Source of the DNA: UBA5336 sp038526245
Lineage (GTDB): Bacteria; Pseudomonadota; Alphaproteobacteria; Caulobacterales; Hyphomonadaceae
Length of the DNA: 64,000 nt
Assembly: GCA_038526245.1 (NCBI GenBank)
Contig: JBCBGZ010000001.1
Span: forward strand, 69,562-133,561
Direction of reading: 5' to 3'
Shown here: positions 8,209-16,742 of the stretch, one piece after another
How the letters are laid out: each line of letters opens with the position of its first letter
How positions within the stretch are numbered: position 1 is the stretch's first letter
Program-made: the position numbers and the translations under genes
The notes under the pieces: model-generated
Database searches by the model: none
What the model was told of the DNA's origin: nothing
Seen by the model: only the letters and a program-made list of their open reading frames with translations

Positions 8209-10977
8209 TTGAGCGACGACACCACGCCACCCGAAGAGCCGGAAAACGGTTCCCCCCCGCCCGAAGACGGCATTGATCCCATCTCCATCGAAAGTGAGCT
8301 GAAACGCTCTTATCTCGACTATGCGATGTCCGTCATCGTCAGCCGCGCGCTGCCCGATGTGCGAGACGGCCTGAAGCCGGTGCACCGCCGCATCCTCTAT
8401 GCGATGCAGGAAGGCGGCTACACCCACGACAAGCCCTACCGCAAGTCGGCCCGTGTCGTTGGTGATGTTATCGGTAAGTATCACCCCCATGGCGACAGCG
8501 CGGTTTATGACGCGCTGGTGCGCATGGCGCAGCCCTTCTCCATGGGGCTGCCGCTTCTCGACGGGCAGGGCAATTTCGGCTCGATCGACAATGATCCGCC
8601 CGCGGCGATGCGCTACACAGAGGTGCGCACCGACAAGCCTGCCCAATACCTGCTCGATGATATCGACAAGGACACGGTCGACTTCCAGGCGAACTATGAC
8701 GACTCCGAAAGCGAGCCCGTCGTCCTGCCCGCGCAGTTCCCGAATCTGCTCGTCAATGGCGGCGGCGGCATCGCTGTGGGGATGGCGACAAACATCCCGC
8801 CTCACAATCTGGGTGAGGTCATCGACGCGACGCTTGCGGTCATCGATGATCCTGCCGTCGACGAAGAAGCCCTGCTGGAAATCGTTCCAGGTCCGGATTT
8901 CCCGACCGGCGGACTGATCCTCGGCTATGCGGGCTCGCGCCGGGCGCTCATGGAGGGACGTGGCTCCGTGGTGATGCGGGCGCGCACCGAAATGGAGACA
9001 ACGCGCGGCGGGCGTGAAGCCATTGTGGTCACCGAAATTCCCTATCAGGTGAACAAGGCCAACATGGTCTCCAAGATCGCTGAACTCATCCGGGAAAAGC
9101 GGATCGAAGGCATTGCGGACCTGCGCGATGAGTCCGACCGCCAGGGCATCCGTGTGGTCATCGAGATCAAACGGGACGCCAGCGCCGATGTCGTGCTGAA
9201 CCAGCTTTATCGCTTCAGCCAGATGCAAACCTCGTTCGGCGTGAACATGCTGGCGCTGAATGGCGGGCGGCCAGAGCTCTTGAACCTGCGCAAAGTGCTC
9301 GATTGCTTCATCCAGTTCCGCGAGGAAGTGGTCGCGCGGCGGACCAAGTTCGAACTCGCCAAGGCGCGCGACCGAGCCCACGTTTTGGTTGGCCTGGCTT
9401 TGGCTGTGGCCAATATTGATGAGGTCATTCGGATTATTAGGAATGCCCCGGACCCCGCCACGGCTCGCGAACAGCTTTTGGCCAAGGCCTGGGATGCGCA
9501 GGATATGGCGCCGCTGATCGACCTGATTGCCGATCGCCGTACCCGTCAGGCCGATGACGGAACCATCTTCCTGTCAGATGAACAGGCCCGCGCAATCCTG
9601 GAACTCCGCCTGCACCGGCTGACCGGCCTTGGCCGCGACGAGATTGGCAACGAAGCCAAGGGCCTTGCAGACAAGATCGCAGACTTCCTGGATATCCTGC
9701 GGTCCCGCCCGCGCATCCTCGATATCATTCGCGGTGAGCTGACCCAGGTGAAGGAAAAATTCGCTGTACCTCGCCGCTCCGAATTCGTCTTCGGCGATGC
9801 CGACATGGACGATGAGGATCTGATCGAGCGCGAGGACATGGTCGTCACGGTCACCCATGGGGGCTACGTCAAGCGCGTGCCCCTCGCGACCTATCGCACC
9901 CAGAATCGCGGTGGCAAGGGGCGGTCCGGCACGAGCCTCAAGGACGAGGATTTCGTCACACGGCTCTTCTCGGCCAACACCCACACCGAGATCCTGTTCT
10001 TCAGCTCCGCCGGCATGGTTTACAAGGAGAAGGTCTGGCGCCTTCCCCTCGGCTCGCCGCAATCGCGCGGGAAAGCCCTGGTCAATATTCTCCCCCTGGA
10101 GAAGGACGAGTGGATCACTTCGGTGATGCCGCTGCCCGACGATGAGACGGCCCGCGAAGAGCTCGATATCATGTTTGCCACGCGTCAGGGCACGGTACGG
10201 CGCAACAAGCTCTCAGACTTCGTCCGGGTGAACCGGAATGGCAAAATCGCCATGAAGCTGGAAGAGGGCGCGAAGGACGGGATCGTCAGCGTGAAGATGT
10301 GCTCTGAACGCGATGACATTCTGCTGACAACGGCCATGGGGCAGTGCATTCGGTTCCGCGTTGACGATGTCCGCGTATTTGCGGGCCGCAACTCCACCGG
10401 TGTGCGTGGCATCCGCCTTGTGGGTGGTGACCGGGTCATCTCCATGGCCATCCTGCGCCATGTGGACGTCACGCCGGCAGAAGCACGCAGTTATCTCAAG
10501 CACGCCGCCGCCATGCGCCGCGCCAGCGACGGCGAAGAGGTGGATATGGGCGAGGATGACAGCGGAGAAGACACTGGCGACGAAACGGCATTGAGCCCTG
10601 AGCGCTTGGCCGAGCTTGGCGCGGCAGAGCAGTTCCTGCTGACCGTGACCGCCCATGGCATGGGCAAACGCTCGTCTGCTTATGATTATCGCGTCTCCGG
10701 CCGGGGCGGAAAGGGGATCATCGCCCACCGCCTGCCAATGTCCATGGAACTGGCGCAGAGCTTCACCATCGACGATGGCGATGAAGTCATGCTGGTCACC
10801 GATGCCGGACAGGTCATCCGAACACCGGTGGACCAAATCCGCGTGGCAGGTCGCGCGACAAGCGGTGTCTGGGTGCTGCGCACCAATGCAGGCGAGAAAG
10901 TGGTTTCCGTTGCGCGGCTTGTGGAACAAGATGAGGATGATGCCGGCGAAGGGGTGCCAACCGACGCGGGAGACTAA
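8209..10977 (+). CDS. gyrA: DNA gyrase subunit A
   Basis: Breaks and reseals DNA in the gyrase A2B2 complex that adds negative supercoils. The active tyrosine is in AAMRYTE (Tyr136 from the start used here). The quinolone region KYHPHGDSAVYD keeps Ser and Asp at the two main resistance positions, so it is wild type. The GyrA box reads QNRGGKG instead of the usual QRRGGKG. The C-terminal domain carries an acidic insert rich in Asp and Glu (about positions 10536-10594). The frame is open from 8122, but the TTG at 8209 has a good AGGAG site 9 bp upstream and gives a normal N-terminus, so I prefer it (922 residues). It heads the gyrA-coaD-ppi-queA-tgt cluster. Confidence 0.97.
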   Translation: MSDDTTPPEEPENGSPPPEDGIDPISIESELKRSYLDYAMSVIVSRALPDVRDGLKPVHRRILYAMQEGGYTHDKPYRKSARVVGDVIGKYHPHGDSAVYDALVRMAQPFSMGLPLLDGQGNFGSIDNDPPAAMRYTEVRTDKPAQYLLDDIDKDTVDFQANYDDSESEPVVLPAQFPNLLVNGGGGIAVGMATNIPPHNLGEVIDATLAVIDDPAVDEEALLEIVPGPDFPTGGLILGYAGSRRALMEGRGSVVMRARTEMETTRGGREAIVVTEIPYQVNKANMVSKIAELIREKRIEGIADLRDESDRQGIRVVIEIKRDASADVVLNQLYRFSQMQTSFGVNMLALNGGRPELLNLRKVLDCFIQFREEVVARRTKFELAKARDRAHVLVGLALAVANIDEVIRIIRNAPDPATAREQLLAKAWDAQDMAPLIDLIADRRTRQADDGTIFLSDEQARAILELRLHRLTGLGRDEIGNEAKGLADKIADFLDILRSRPRILDIIRGELTQVKEKFAVPRRSEFVFGDADMDDEDLIEREDMVVTVTHGGYVKRVPLATYRTQNRGGKGRSGTSLKDEDFVTRLFSANTHTEILFFSSAGMVYKEKVWRLPLGSPQSRGKALVNILPLEKDEWITSVMPLPDDETAREELDIMFATRQGTVRRNKLSDFVRVNRNGKIAMKLEEGAKDGIVSVKMCSERDDILLTTAMGQCIRFRVDDVRVFAGRNSTGVRGIRLVGGDRVISMAILRHVDVTPAEARSYLKHAAAMRRASDGEEVDMGEDDSGEDTGDETALSPERLAELGAAEQFLLTVTAHGMGKRSSAYDYRVSGRGGKGIIAHRLPMSMELAQSFTIDDGDEVMLVTDAGQVIRTPVDQIRVAGRATSGVWVLRTNAGEKVVSVARLVEQDEDDAGEGVPTDAGD

Positions 10978-11006
10978 GGTGGCTGAGCCGCCAATTGGAG
11001 GAAACC

Positions 11007-11504
11007 ATGCACCGCGTAGGCCTATACCCAGGCACGTTTGACCCCATCACCCTTGGCCATCTGGACATCATCCAGCGTGCTACAAAACTTGTCGACAGGT
11101 TGATTGTCGGTGTGGCGGTCAATGACGCCAAGAAACCGCTCTTCTCGCTGGAAGAACGCGTTGCGATCGTCGAACGTGAGGTGCGCGAGCACGAGATGCC
11201 CGGCGCCGCTCAGGTGGTTGTGAAACCCTTCGACAAGCTGCTGATGCACTTTGCCGAGGAAGTCCACGCGGGCGTCCTGGTCCGGGGCCTGCGGGCGGTT
11301 TCGGACTTTGAGTATGAGTTTCAGATGACCGCAATGAACGAAGTACTGAATCCCAACATTGAAACCGTCTTCCTGATGGCCGATGTTCGCCATCAGGCCG
11401 TGGCGTCGCGACTCGTGAAGGAAATCGCGAAGCTAGGCGGTGATGTATCGAAGTTCGTTTCGCCGAGTGTTCAGGCGGACCTGTTGGAGAAGTATGGATT
11501 ATGA
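11007..11504 (+). CDS. coaD: Phosphopantetheine adenylyltransferase
   Basis: Fourth step of coenzyme A synthesis: transfers AMP from ATP to 4'-phosphopantetheine. The nucleotidyltransferase motif is GTFDPITLGHLDII (TxGH), and the C-terminal part reads RLVKEIAKLGGDVSKFV. The usual SSS motif before it is replaced by HQAVAS. GGAGG sits 5 bp before the ATG at 11007, which fixes the start. Length 165 residues is typical. It lies 29 bp after gyrA and overlaps the cyclophilin gene by ATGA, so it is cotranscribed. Confidence 0.96.
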   Translation: MHRVGLYPGTFDPITLGHLDIIQRATKLVDRLIVGVAVNDAKKPLFSLEERVAIVEREVREHEMPGAAQVVVKPFDKLLMHFAEEVHAGVLVRGLRAVSDFEYEFQMTAMNEVLNPNIETVFLMADVRHQAVASRLVKEIAKLGGDVSKFVSPSVQADLLEKYGL

Positions 11505-12370
11505 CCCGGATGACCTTGATTGCCGCGCTCGCCGCGCTTTCAGTGACCCTGCCAGCGACGGCCCAGACCAACACAGCAGCGACGCAAAACGTGGCCGCAA
11601 TCGACACGAGCGACGCTGAGAACTGGCGCGAAGCGGACCCGGAAAACCTTATTGAATTCAACACCACCAAGGGCAAGATCCTCATCGAGATTTTCCCCGA
11701 TGTTGCTCCTGCTCACGCCGTTCAGTTTCGCGCACTGGTTCGCTCTGGCGACTATGATGGCACTTCGTTCCATCGCGTGATTGATGATTTCATGGCCCAG
11801 GGCGGCGATATCTTTGCGCTGCACGGTCGCGAATCCGGTCTGCCAGATATTCCAGGTGAGTTCACCTTCCGCCGCGACCCCGTTGCCATGCCTCTGGACA
11901 CAGTCGGCGATGCAGAACTTGGTCGTATTGGCTTCATCAACGGATTTCCAATAATGGGACAAGCCGCCTGGCTGTCGGAAATGTCTCGTGATGGCCTGGT
12001 CCAGAGTTATATCGCCCATTGTCCGGGCACCGTCTCCACGGCGCGCACGGATGATCCCAATTCCGCAAACAGCCAATTCTTCCTGATGCGCGGGCGCGCG
12101 GAACACTTGGATCGGCAATACACGGCCTGGGGGCGCGTTGTTGAAGGGTTGGACATCGTATTGGCGATCAAGACAGGCGAGCCGCCAGCAAATCCCGACA
12201 TTCTACAGAGTGCCGCGATGGTCGCCGATATGCCGGTCGCGGATCAGCCTCGTGTTTGGGTGCAGCGCACGGACGGACCAGACTTCGCGGGTGTTCTTGA
12301 AGCGGCCGATGAAGCCGGCGTCGAGGATATTTGCGAGTTGCCGCCCGTTCCGACAGTCGTCGTGCGCTAG
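11501..12370 (+). CDS. Exported cyclophilin-type peptidyl-prolyl isomerase
   Basis: A signal peptide (MTRMTLIAALAALSVTLPATAQ) is followed by a cyclophilin domain with GKILIEIFPDVAPAHAVQF, FHRVIDDFMAQGGD and NSANSQFFLM. The domain isomerises proline bonds in the periplasm. The protein has 289 residues, with an insert in the middle (about residues 125-170) and a C-terminal extension that ends in Pro and Val. The conserved FHRVI and QGGD segments that form the active pocket are present. It overlaps coaD by 4 bp (ATGA) and precedes queA by 4 bp, the order seen in Caulobacter relatives. Confidence 0.9.
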   Translation: MTRMTLIAALAALSVTLPATAQTNTAATQNVAAIDTSDAENWREADPENLIEFNTTKGKILIEIFPDVAPAHAVQFRALVRSGDYDGTSFHRVIDDFMAQGGDIFALHGRESGLPDIPGEFTFRRDPVAMPLDTVGDAELGRIGFINGFPIMGQAAWLSEMSRDGLVQSYIAHCPGTVSTARTDDPNSANSQFFLMRGRAEHLDRQYTAWGRVVEGLDIVLAIKTGEPPANPDILQSAAMVADMPVADQPRVWVQRTDGPDFAGVLEAADEAGVEDICELPPVPTVVVR

Positions 12371-12374
12371 CGCC

Positions 12375-13433
12375 TTGGATCTCGACGCATTTGATTTCCA
12401 GCTCCCAGAAAACCGCATCGCCTTACGACCGGTTGAGCCGCAGGACGCAGCCCGGCTGCTTGTCGTGCATGGGGACGGTCGTCTTGAAGACGCGCATGTG
12501 CGGGACTTGCCGCGATATCTGAATGTCGGCGACGCCCTTGTTTTCAACGATACGCGGGTTTTGCCAGCAGCTTTGAAAGGCGTTCGGAAAGCCCGCAATG
12601 CTGACGGGCACGACGTGCAGGTCGATATTAATCTGGTGGAGGAAACCGGAGACGGACACTGGATGGCGCTTGTCCGGCCAGGGCGACGGCTCCAGCCGGG
12701 TGATGTCATCGAGATCGCGGCGGGCTTTTCAGCAAGACTTATTGCTAAACACAGCGGAGGAGACGTCGAGCTGGCGTTCACATGCGCCGGCAATGATGTG
12801 ATGGGGCAGCTGGACGCCCACGGCGCCATGCCGCTGCCCCCCTATATTGCGCGCCGTCGGGGTGCCGACGCCCAGGACAGGGTGACTTACCAGACGCGAT
12901 TAGCCGCCGATGAAGCAAGATCTGTTGCTGCGCCGACGGCAGGGCTGCACTTCACCGACAGACTTTTGGCGGAAATTGATGAAGCCGGCTTGGTGCGCGA
13001 AACCGTGCGGCTCCATGTGGGGCTGGGCACCTTTGCGCCGTTGGACGAGGCTGCACTCAGGGACAATCGTCTGCACGGCGAGTGGCGCAGGCTAGCGCCG
13101 GACGTGGCCGAACGATTGAATGTGGCCCGGAGCAGGGGAAAACGCTGTGTTGCCGTGGGGACGACGGCCATGCGCACCCTGGAAAGCTGCGCAAACGAGG
13201 ACGGGCAGCTTGTGGCCCAGACCGGCGCGACGGATATTTTCATCAAGCCGGGGGATCCCATCCGCGCAACGGATGCACTTGTGACGAATTTTCACCTGCC
13301 GCGCTCATCGCTGTTCATGCTGGTGTGCGCGCTGATGGGCACCGACGTGATGCAGGCCGCCTATGCCCACGCCATCGCATCCGAGTATCGCTTCTATTCC
13401 TATGGCGATGCGTGCCTGCTATTGCCCGGCTGA
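12375..13433 (+). CDS. queA: tRNA preQ1(34) S-adenosylmethionine ribosyltransferase-isomerase
   Basis: Converts preQ1 in tRNA to epoxyqueuosine using S-adenosylmethionine. Family signatures are DFQLPENRIALRP at the start, APTAGLHFTDRLL, LHVGLGTF and the end segment FHLPRSSLFMLVCALMG. Length is 352 residues. The frame is open upstream inside the cyclophilin gene, but homology begins at the TTG at 12375, 4 bp after the cyclophilin stop, and no other start is near. The stop TGA overlaps the tgt ATG (TGATG), so the two queuosine genes are translationally coupled. Confidence 0.95.
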   Translation: MDLDAFDFQLPENRIALRPVEPQDAARLLVVHGDGRLEDAHVRDLPRYLNVGDALVFNDTRVLPAALKGVRKARNADGHDVQVDINLVEETGDGHWMALVRPGRRLQPGDVIEIAAGFSARLIAKHSGGDVELAFTCAGNDVMGQLDAHGAMPLPPYIARRRGADAQDRVTYQTRLAADEARSVAAPTAGLHFTDRLLAEIDEAGLVRETVRLHVGLGTFAPLDEAALRDNRLHGEWRRLAPDVAERLNVARSRGKRCVAVGTTAMRTLESCANEDGQLVAQTGATDIFIKPGDPIRATDALVTNFHLPRSSLFMLVCALMGTDVMQAAYAHAIASEYRFYSYGDACLLLPG

Positions 13434-14569
13434 TGAGCGCATTCACCTTTTCAATTCACGCGACCGATGGCGCGGCCCGCACAGGGCATTTGTCCACACC
13501 GCGCGGCGACATCCGCACGCCGGCGTTTATGCCCGTGGGTACGGCCGGCACCGTGAAGGCGCTGTACATGGATCAGGTGGCGAATGCGGGCGCCGACATC
13601 ATTCTGGGCAATACCTACCATCTGATGCTGCGGCCCACCGCTGAGCGGGTTGCGCAACTTGGCGGGTTGCACCGCTTCTCTGGCTGGACCGGGCCCATGC
13701 TCACCGACTCTGGCGGCTTCCAGGTCTGGTCACTCTCCCAGCTCCGCAAAATGGATCCAGACGGTGTCACTTTCCAGAGCCATATCGACGGATCGCGCCA
13801 CCGGTTAACACCAGTGCGCAGTATTGAAATTCAGGCCAATCTCCTGGGCGCGGACATTTCCATGCAGCTGGATGAATGCACAGACTTCCCCTGCAGCCAC
13901 GATGAGGCGCTCCGGAGTCTCGAACTCTCCCTGGATTGGGGGCAACGCTCGAAGGAGGCGTTTGGCATGCGGTCGAAACAGGCCCTCTTTGGCATAGTAC
14001 AGGGGTCAAATTATCCAGACCTTCGGGAGCGATCGGCAATAGGTGTTGCTGCGCAAGGGTTTGACGGGATTGCTTTGGGCGGCCTCGCCGTTGGGGAGGG
14101 ACATGCCCAGATGTGCGAGACGATTGACTTTACAGTGCCCCACCTGCCGCCGGAGAAACCGCGTTATGTGATGGGGATTGGCAAGCCGATCGACCTTGTG
14201 GAGGCCGTTGCCCGAGGCATCGACATGTTCGACTGCGTGCTGCCGACCCGGTCCGGGCGCCATGGCCAGGCCTGGACATGGGATGGCCCGGTGAATGTCA
14301 AGAATGCAAAGTTCATCGAAGATATGCAGCCTCTCGATCCCGAGAGTGACTGTCCAGCCAGCCGGGATTACAGCCTCGCCTATCTCAACCATCTGTTTCG
14401 CGCCGGTGAGTATCTCGGTCCGATGCTTCTGTCCTGGCACAATACGGCCTTTTTCCAGGCCCTGATGGCGCGGATGCGAGCGGCCATCGCAAGTGGGACG
14501 TTTGAAGACCTTCGCGCGGATCTCGCCGAGCGGTGGGCCCATACCCGGTCTTCGCGTCGCGAACGTTAG
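13433..14569 (+). CDS. tgt: tRNA-guanine transglycosylase with altered zinc site
   Basis: Exchanges guanine 34 of GUN-anticodon tRNAs for preQ1. The substrate-binding TDSGGFQVWSL (Asp92), GGLAVGEG and nucleophile segment GIDMFDCVLPTRSGRHGQ (Asp267) are intact over a normal 378 residues. The zinc site, normally CxCxxC plus a distant His, reads S-D-C-P-A-S (305-310) here: only Cys307 and His336 remain, while the first and third cysteines are Ser (codons AGT 14345 and AGC 14360). The single reading frame and adjacent queA argue for a working enzyme, so zinc may be lost or bound otherwise. It ends 4 bp inside the convergent lipoprotein gene. Confidence 0.93.
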   Translation: MSAFTFSIHATDGAARTGHLSTPRGDIRTPAFMPVGTAGTVKALYMDQVANAGADIILGNTYHLMLRPTAERVAQLGGLHRFSGWTGPMLTDSGGFQVWSLSQLRKMDPDGVTFQSHIDGSRHRLTPVRSIEIQANLLGADISMQLDECTDFPCSHDEALRSLELSLDWGQRSKEAFGMRSKQALFGIVQGSNYPDLRERSAIGVAAQGFDGIALGGLAVGEGHAQMCETIDFTVPHLPPEKPRYVMGIGKPIDLVEAVARGIDMFDCVLPTRSGRHGQAWTWDGPVNVKNAKFIEDMQPLDPESDCPASRDYSLAYLNHLFRAGEYLGPMLLSWHNTAFFQALMARMRAAIASGTFEDLRADLAERWAHTRSSRRER

Positions 14570-15147
14570 CGGTAGACGATCTTGCGATCTTCGATCGGTT
14601 CCGGGATCGGCGCGGCTGGCGGTGCGCACCCCAGGGCCTGACCATACCCCTTCAAATAGGCGCGGCGTTCCATGCCGAGCCGGTAGGCTGTCGCCAGTTT
14701 GTCGGCGTAGCGCTCTGCGCCGGTGGCCTCGCGAACAAGACCGCGGAACGGGATGAACCCCCGCGCCGTGGATGCCACGGCACCCAGGGCGGCGTCGGCG
14801 GAGCGGTCGGCCGCCCATTCTGCGCGGTCGCGTTCTTCTTCGTCGGTTTTCGGCGTGTCGTCATCGGGACCGAGAATTTGTGTAAGCGTAGCGATTTCGC
14901 CGAGCAGGTATTCGCAGCCAGATCCGGCGGGGATCCCATAGGGCGTTTCGAGCGGCTCCAGAACGGCCGGGATATCATCGCGCCGCAGATTGAGATCTTC
15001 CAGCGGGCTCAGCGCGGCGTCGGTGAGGCCGTCGCCCGTTTGTTCAACGGCGGAACTGGTGGCTTCGCTTGCCGTCATTCCGGTACTTGAGCAGCTTGCC
15101 AGAACGGTGAGCGCTCCGGCCAATGTGAAAAGCAGGACAGGTTTCAT
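14566..15147 (-). CDS. Small lipoprotein, unknown function
   Basis: A 193-residue protein with a lipoprotein signal: a Lys-Pro start, a hydrophobic core and the lipobox LASC at residues 16-19. The mature part is Asp, Glu and Ala rich and contains a helical middle (about residues 110-175) with RYADKLATAYRLGMERRAYLKGYGQALGC. No family is recognised. It faces tgt tail to tail with a 4-bp overlap and has its start about 100 bp from tRNA-Lys. Confidence 0.7.
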   Translation of the reverse strand: MKPVLLFTLAGALTVLASCSSTGMTASEATSSAVEQTGDGLTDAALSPLEDLNLRRDDIPAVLEPLETPYGIPAGSGCEYLLGEIATLTQILGPDDDTPKTDEEERDRAEWAADRSADAALGAVASTARGFIPFRGLVREATGAERYADKLATAYRLGMERRAYLKGYGQALGCAPPAAPIPEPIEDRKIVYR

Positions 15148-15250
15148 AGGGGTGGTGTGCTGGAAAAAAGTGTCGCAGACAAGGCAACCACCGCACCTCG
15201 GCGTTGACGCGGGCAGGGCATCCCTCTATGTCCGCCGTTCGCATAAAGCG

Positions 15251-15326
15251 GTGCCGTTAGCTCAGTTGGTAGAGCAGCTGACTTTTAATCAGCGGGTCAC
15301 AGGTTCGAATCCTGTACGGCACACCA
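15251..15326 (+). tRNA. tRNA-Lys (TTT)
   Basis: A full cloverleaf can be folded: acceptor GTGCCGT with ACGGCAC, D arm AGCTCAGTTGGTAGAGC, anticodon stem GCTGA/TCAGC with loop CTTTTAA (anticodon TTT at 15284-15286), T arm with GGTTCGAATCC, discriminator A and encoded CCA at 15324-15326. Its 3' part is the attachment site of the element that follows, which restores the 3' end exactly. Confidence 0.97.
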
Positions 15327-15328
15327 AT
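15281..15328. repeat. attL: 48-bp direct repeat, left copy
   Basis: The 48 bases from the anticodon loop of tRNA-Lys to two bases past the CCA are identical to 25184-25231. The bases outside the repeat differ on both sides. This is the left attachment junction of the integrated element and keeps the tRNA intact. Confidence 0.95.
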
Positions 15329-15337
15329 CTTTCCAAG

Positions 15338-15373
15338 GCACTAGGGCTACAACGCTCTGGTGCTTTATTTTTT
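15338..15373 (+). terminator. tRNA-Lys terminator carried by the element
   Basis: A 10-bp stem with two G-T pairs (GCACTAGGGC 15338-15347, GCTCTGGTGC 15354-15363), a 6-nt loop and then TTTATTTTTT form an intrinsic terminator 11 bp after the tRNA. It lies inside the element, just past attL, so the element supplies the terminator for the host tRNA. The T-run overlaps the 3' end of the minus-strand gene. Confidence 0.75.
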
Positions 15374-15577
15374 CGGGTGCTCCTTGGGTTCCAGTTTCGA
15401 CTCGAGAAATGCCCTGTAGTGCTCCAGGGCTTTGCGGATCGCGCCGGTTTTTGAAGCGCCGGTGAGCCCTTGGATCGCGTCCAAGTTCGCCTGGTCATCT
15501 TTTTCAGCAACGAAGGCGACGTTCTTTGCCCCGCGCTCGGCGAGGGTGGCTTTCCGGTATTTCGTCTGGCGGTCCAT
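15365..15577 (-). CDS. Ribbon-helix-helix DNA-binding protein
   Basis: From the ATG at 15577 the protein has 70 residues. It shows a short strand (KNVAFVAE) then two helices (DQANLDAIQGLTG and SKTGAIRKALEHYRAFLESK), the pattern of CopG/Arc-type ribbon-helix-helix repressors. The frame is open further upstream; ATG 15643 would add 22 residues and place the start next to a perfect 20-bp palindrome at 15648-15667. It is divergent from the membrane protein gene at 15709, so it probably regulates itself and that gene. It lies directly inside attL. Confidence 0.6.
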   Translation of the reverse strand: MDRQTKYRKATLAERGAKNVAFVAEKDDQANLDAIQGLTGASKTGAIRKALEHYRAFLESKLEPKEHPKK

Positions 15578-15647
15578 GAGGACTGGATAGCGGGCAAGAA
15601 ACTTCGTGTCAACATGGGTTTTTGTGTAGACGTATCCATGCATACGC

Positions 15648-15667
15648 TCTACATGTATACATGTAGA
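15648..15667. promoter_or_regulatory. Perfect 20-bp palindrome, probable operator
   Basis: TCTACATGTATACATGTAGA is a perfect palindrome located between the divergent ribbon-helix-helix gene and the membrane protein gene. Related pieces flank it: TGTAGACG at 15626 and again at 15663, GGTCTACGG just downstream, and a near palindrome CGTATCCATGCATACG to the left. A binding site for the adjacent repressor is the simplest reading. Confidence 0.6.
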
Positions 15668-15708
15668 CGCTGGTCTACGGCTGTTTCTCAACTCAAAAGG
15701 AGGCTCGA

Positions 15709-16215
15709 ATGTCCTCATTCGACACCACCACCAAGGCCGCTTCACTCGTTCCGATCATTGCGGCCATCTACTTCACCTGCCGGGGCTTCATTGGCCTCGG
15801 TATGACGGTGGAGCTGGTGATCATCCTGACCACGTTGTTCGCGGCGCTGTCCTGGATGCTCTCACAGGCTCTGCTGCGGTTCCTGGAGGTTCGCCACAAC
15901 AAGCCAATGGCTGGGGCGATCATGGTTCTGGGGGCTGCGTTCCTCGCAACGGAGGCCTGCTTTGCCCATCTCGGGCTGGAATGGCTTCTAAAGCAGGGGC
16001 AGGGGGTTCACGCCCATCCCGCCCTTGTCTGGTTCTTCTCTGTGGCGCTCAGCGTGACCAACGTCCTCGCCAAGTGGGCGTTTCTGGGAGACCCTGGCGA
16101 GCGAAAGGCCGTCAAGGCGATCAACTACTCCGGCGCGGAGAACGTTGTCGCAATCGACCCCAAAGTCGAAAAGCAGATGGCAGAAATTGGCGAGCGCGTC
16201 AGAAGCGCGACCTAG
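15709..16215 (+). CDS. Element-encoded integral membrane protein
   Basis: A 168-residue protein behind a strong AAGGAGG site. Four hydrophobic segments are seen at about residues 12-30, 33-57, 68-92 and 104-125, then a soluble tail of about 40 residues ending in KVEKQMAEIGERVRSAT. No family is recognised. It is the only gene of its transcription unit and is followed by a strong terminator. In small phages and satellites such genes often act in superinfection exclusion or host interaction, but nothing in this sequence shows that. Confidence 0.7.
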   Translation: MSSFDTTTKAASLVPIIAAIYFTCRGFIGLGMTVELVIILTTLFAALSWMLSQALLRFLEVRHNKPMAGAIMVLGAAFLATEACFAHLGLEWLLKQGQGVHAHPALVWFFSVALSVTNVLAKWAFLGDPGERKAVKAINYSGAENVVAIDPKVEKQMAEIGERVRSAT

Positions 16216-16221
16216 GCAACA

Positions 16222-16253
16222 CCCCCGCAGCTCCGGCTCGCGGGGGTTTTTTT
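16222..16253 (+). terminator. Intrinsic terminator after the membrane protein gene
   Basis: CCCCCGC (16222-16228) pairs with GCGGGGG (16240-16246) and is followed by seven T. It begins 6 bp after the stop codon. The end of the minus-strand gene at 16252 abuts it, so the two units share this boundary. Confidence 0.9.
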
Positions 16254-16612
16254 ATTGCAGATCCGCCAGCATGTTGTTGATCTGACAATCAACGTAATCT
16301 TCGGCGTCGATTGCTAGGTTTCGCACTTGGCGCAAATAATCATCGACCTCAATAAGGTATTCTCGCAGTCGCCTTTCAAAATCAAACAGTTCTGCCTCAT
16401 AATCGTCTATTTCCCAACGAGAACAATCGTGCTGGCCAGAAAAGCGAAATTCCAAAAGACAATATGGCGGCTCAGGCTTTTCATAATTGGCGGGGGGGGT
16501 CTGGAAAATCAAAAAATAAAGGCGCCGAGGGCTCAGGGCAAAAGGCGTTTGCATTCGCTGCCAGAAGTGTCGCTCCGATTGCAAACAAAATAAATTTTAA
16601 CAATCTCATCAT
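16252..16612 (-). pseudogene. Exported cysteine-rich protein split at a poly-C tract
   Basis: From ATG 16612 (or 16609) the minus strand encodes a signal peptide (MMRLLKFILFAIGATLLAAN followed by ANA) and mature residues starting FCPEPSAP. It then meets eight C (G8 on the plus strand, 16492-16499), after which this frame stops. With seven C the frame would run on into ANYEKPEPPYCLLEF and finish at 16252, giving 119 residues with four cysteines in the mature part and an acidic helical C-terminal half. The two parts join without gap, so this is one gene with a +1 base in a homopolymer. It may be a sequencing or assembly error, a real null allele or a phase-variable tract. It is the last gene of the leftward operon and is AT-rich. 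Confidence 0.65.
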
Positions 16613-16742
16613 CGACCGTGGGTCCCCTACCAAATCAAAAAACATAAGTAAGACTGTCACTGTAAACGAAAGAATACCAGAAACGCTTCAACTGGCTCGC
16701 GGGCTTTTTGGCCTAGACAAGAAGCCCGGGTTTGCATTTTTC

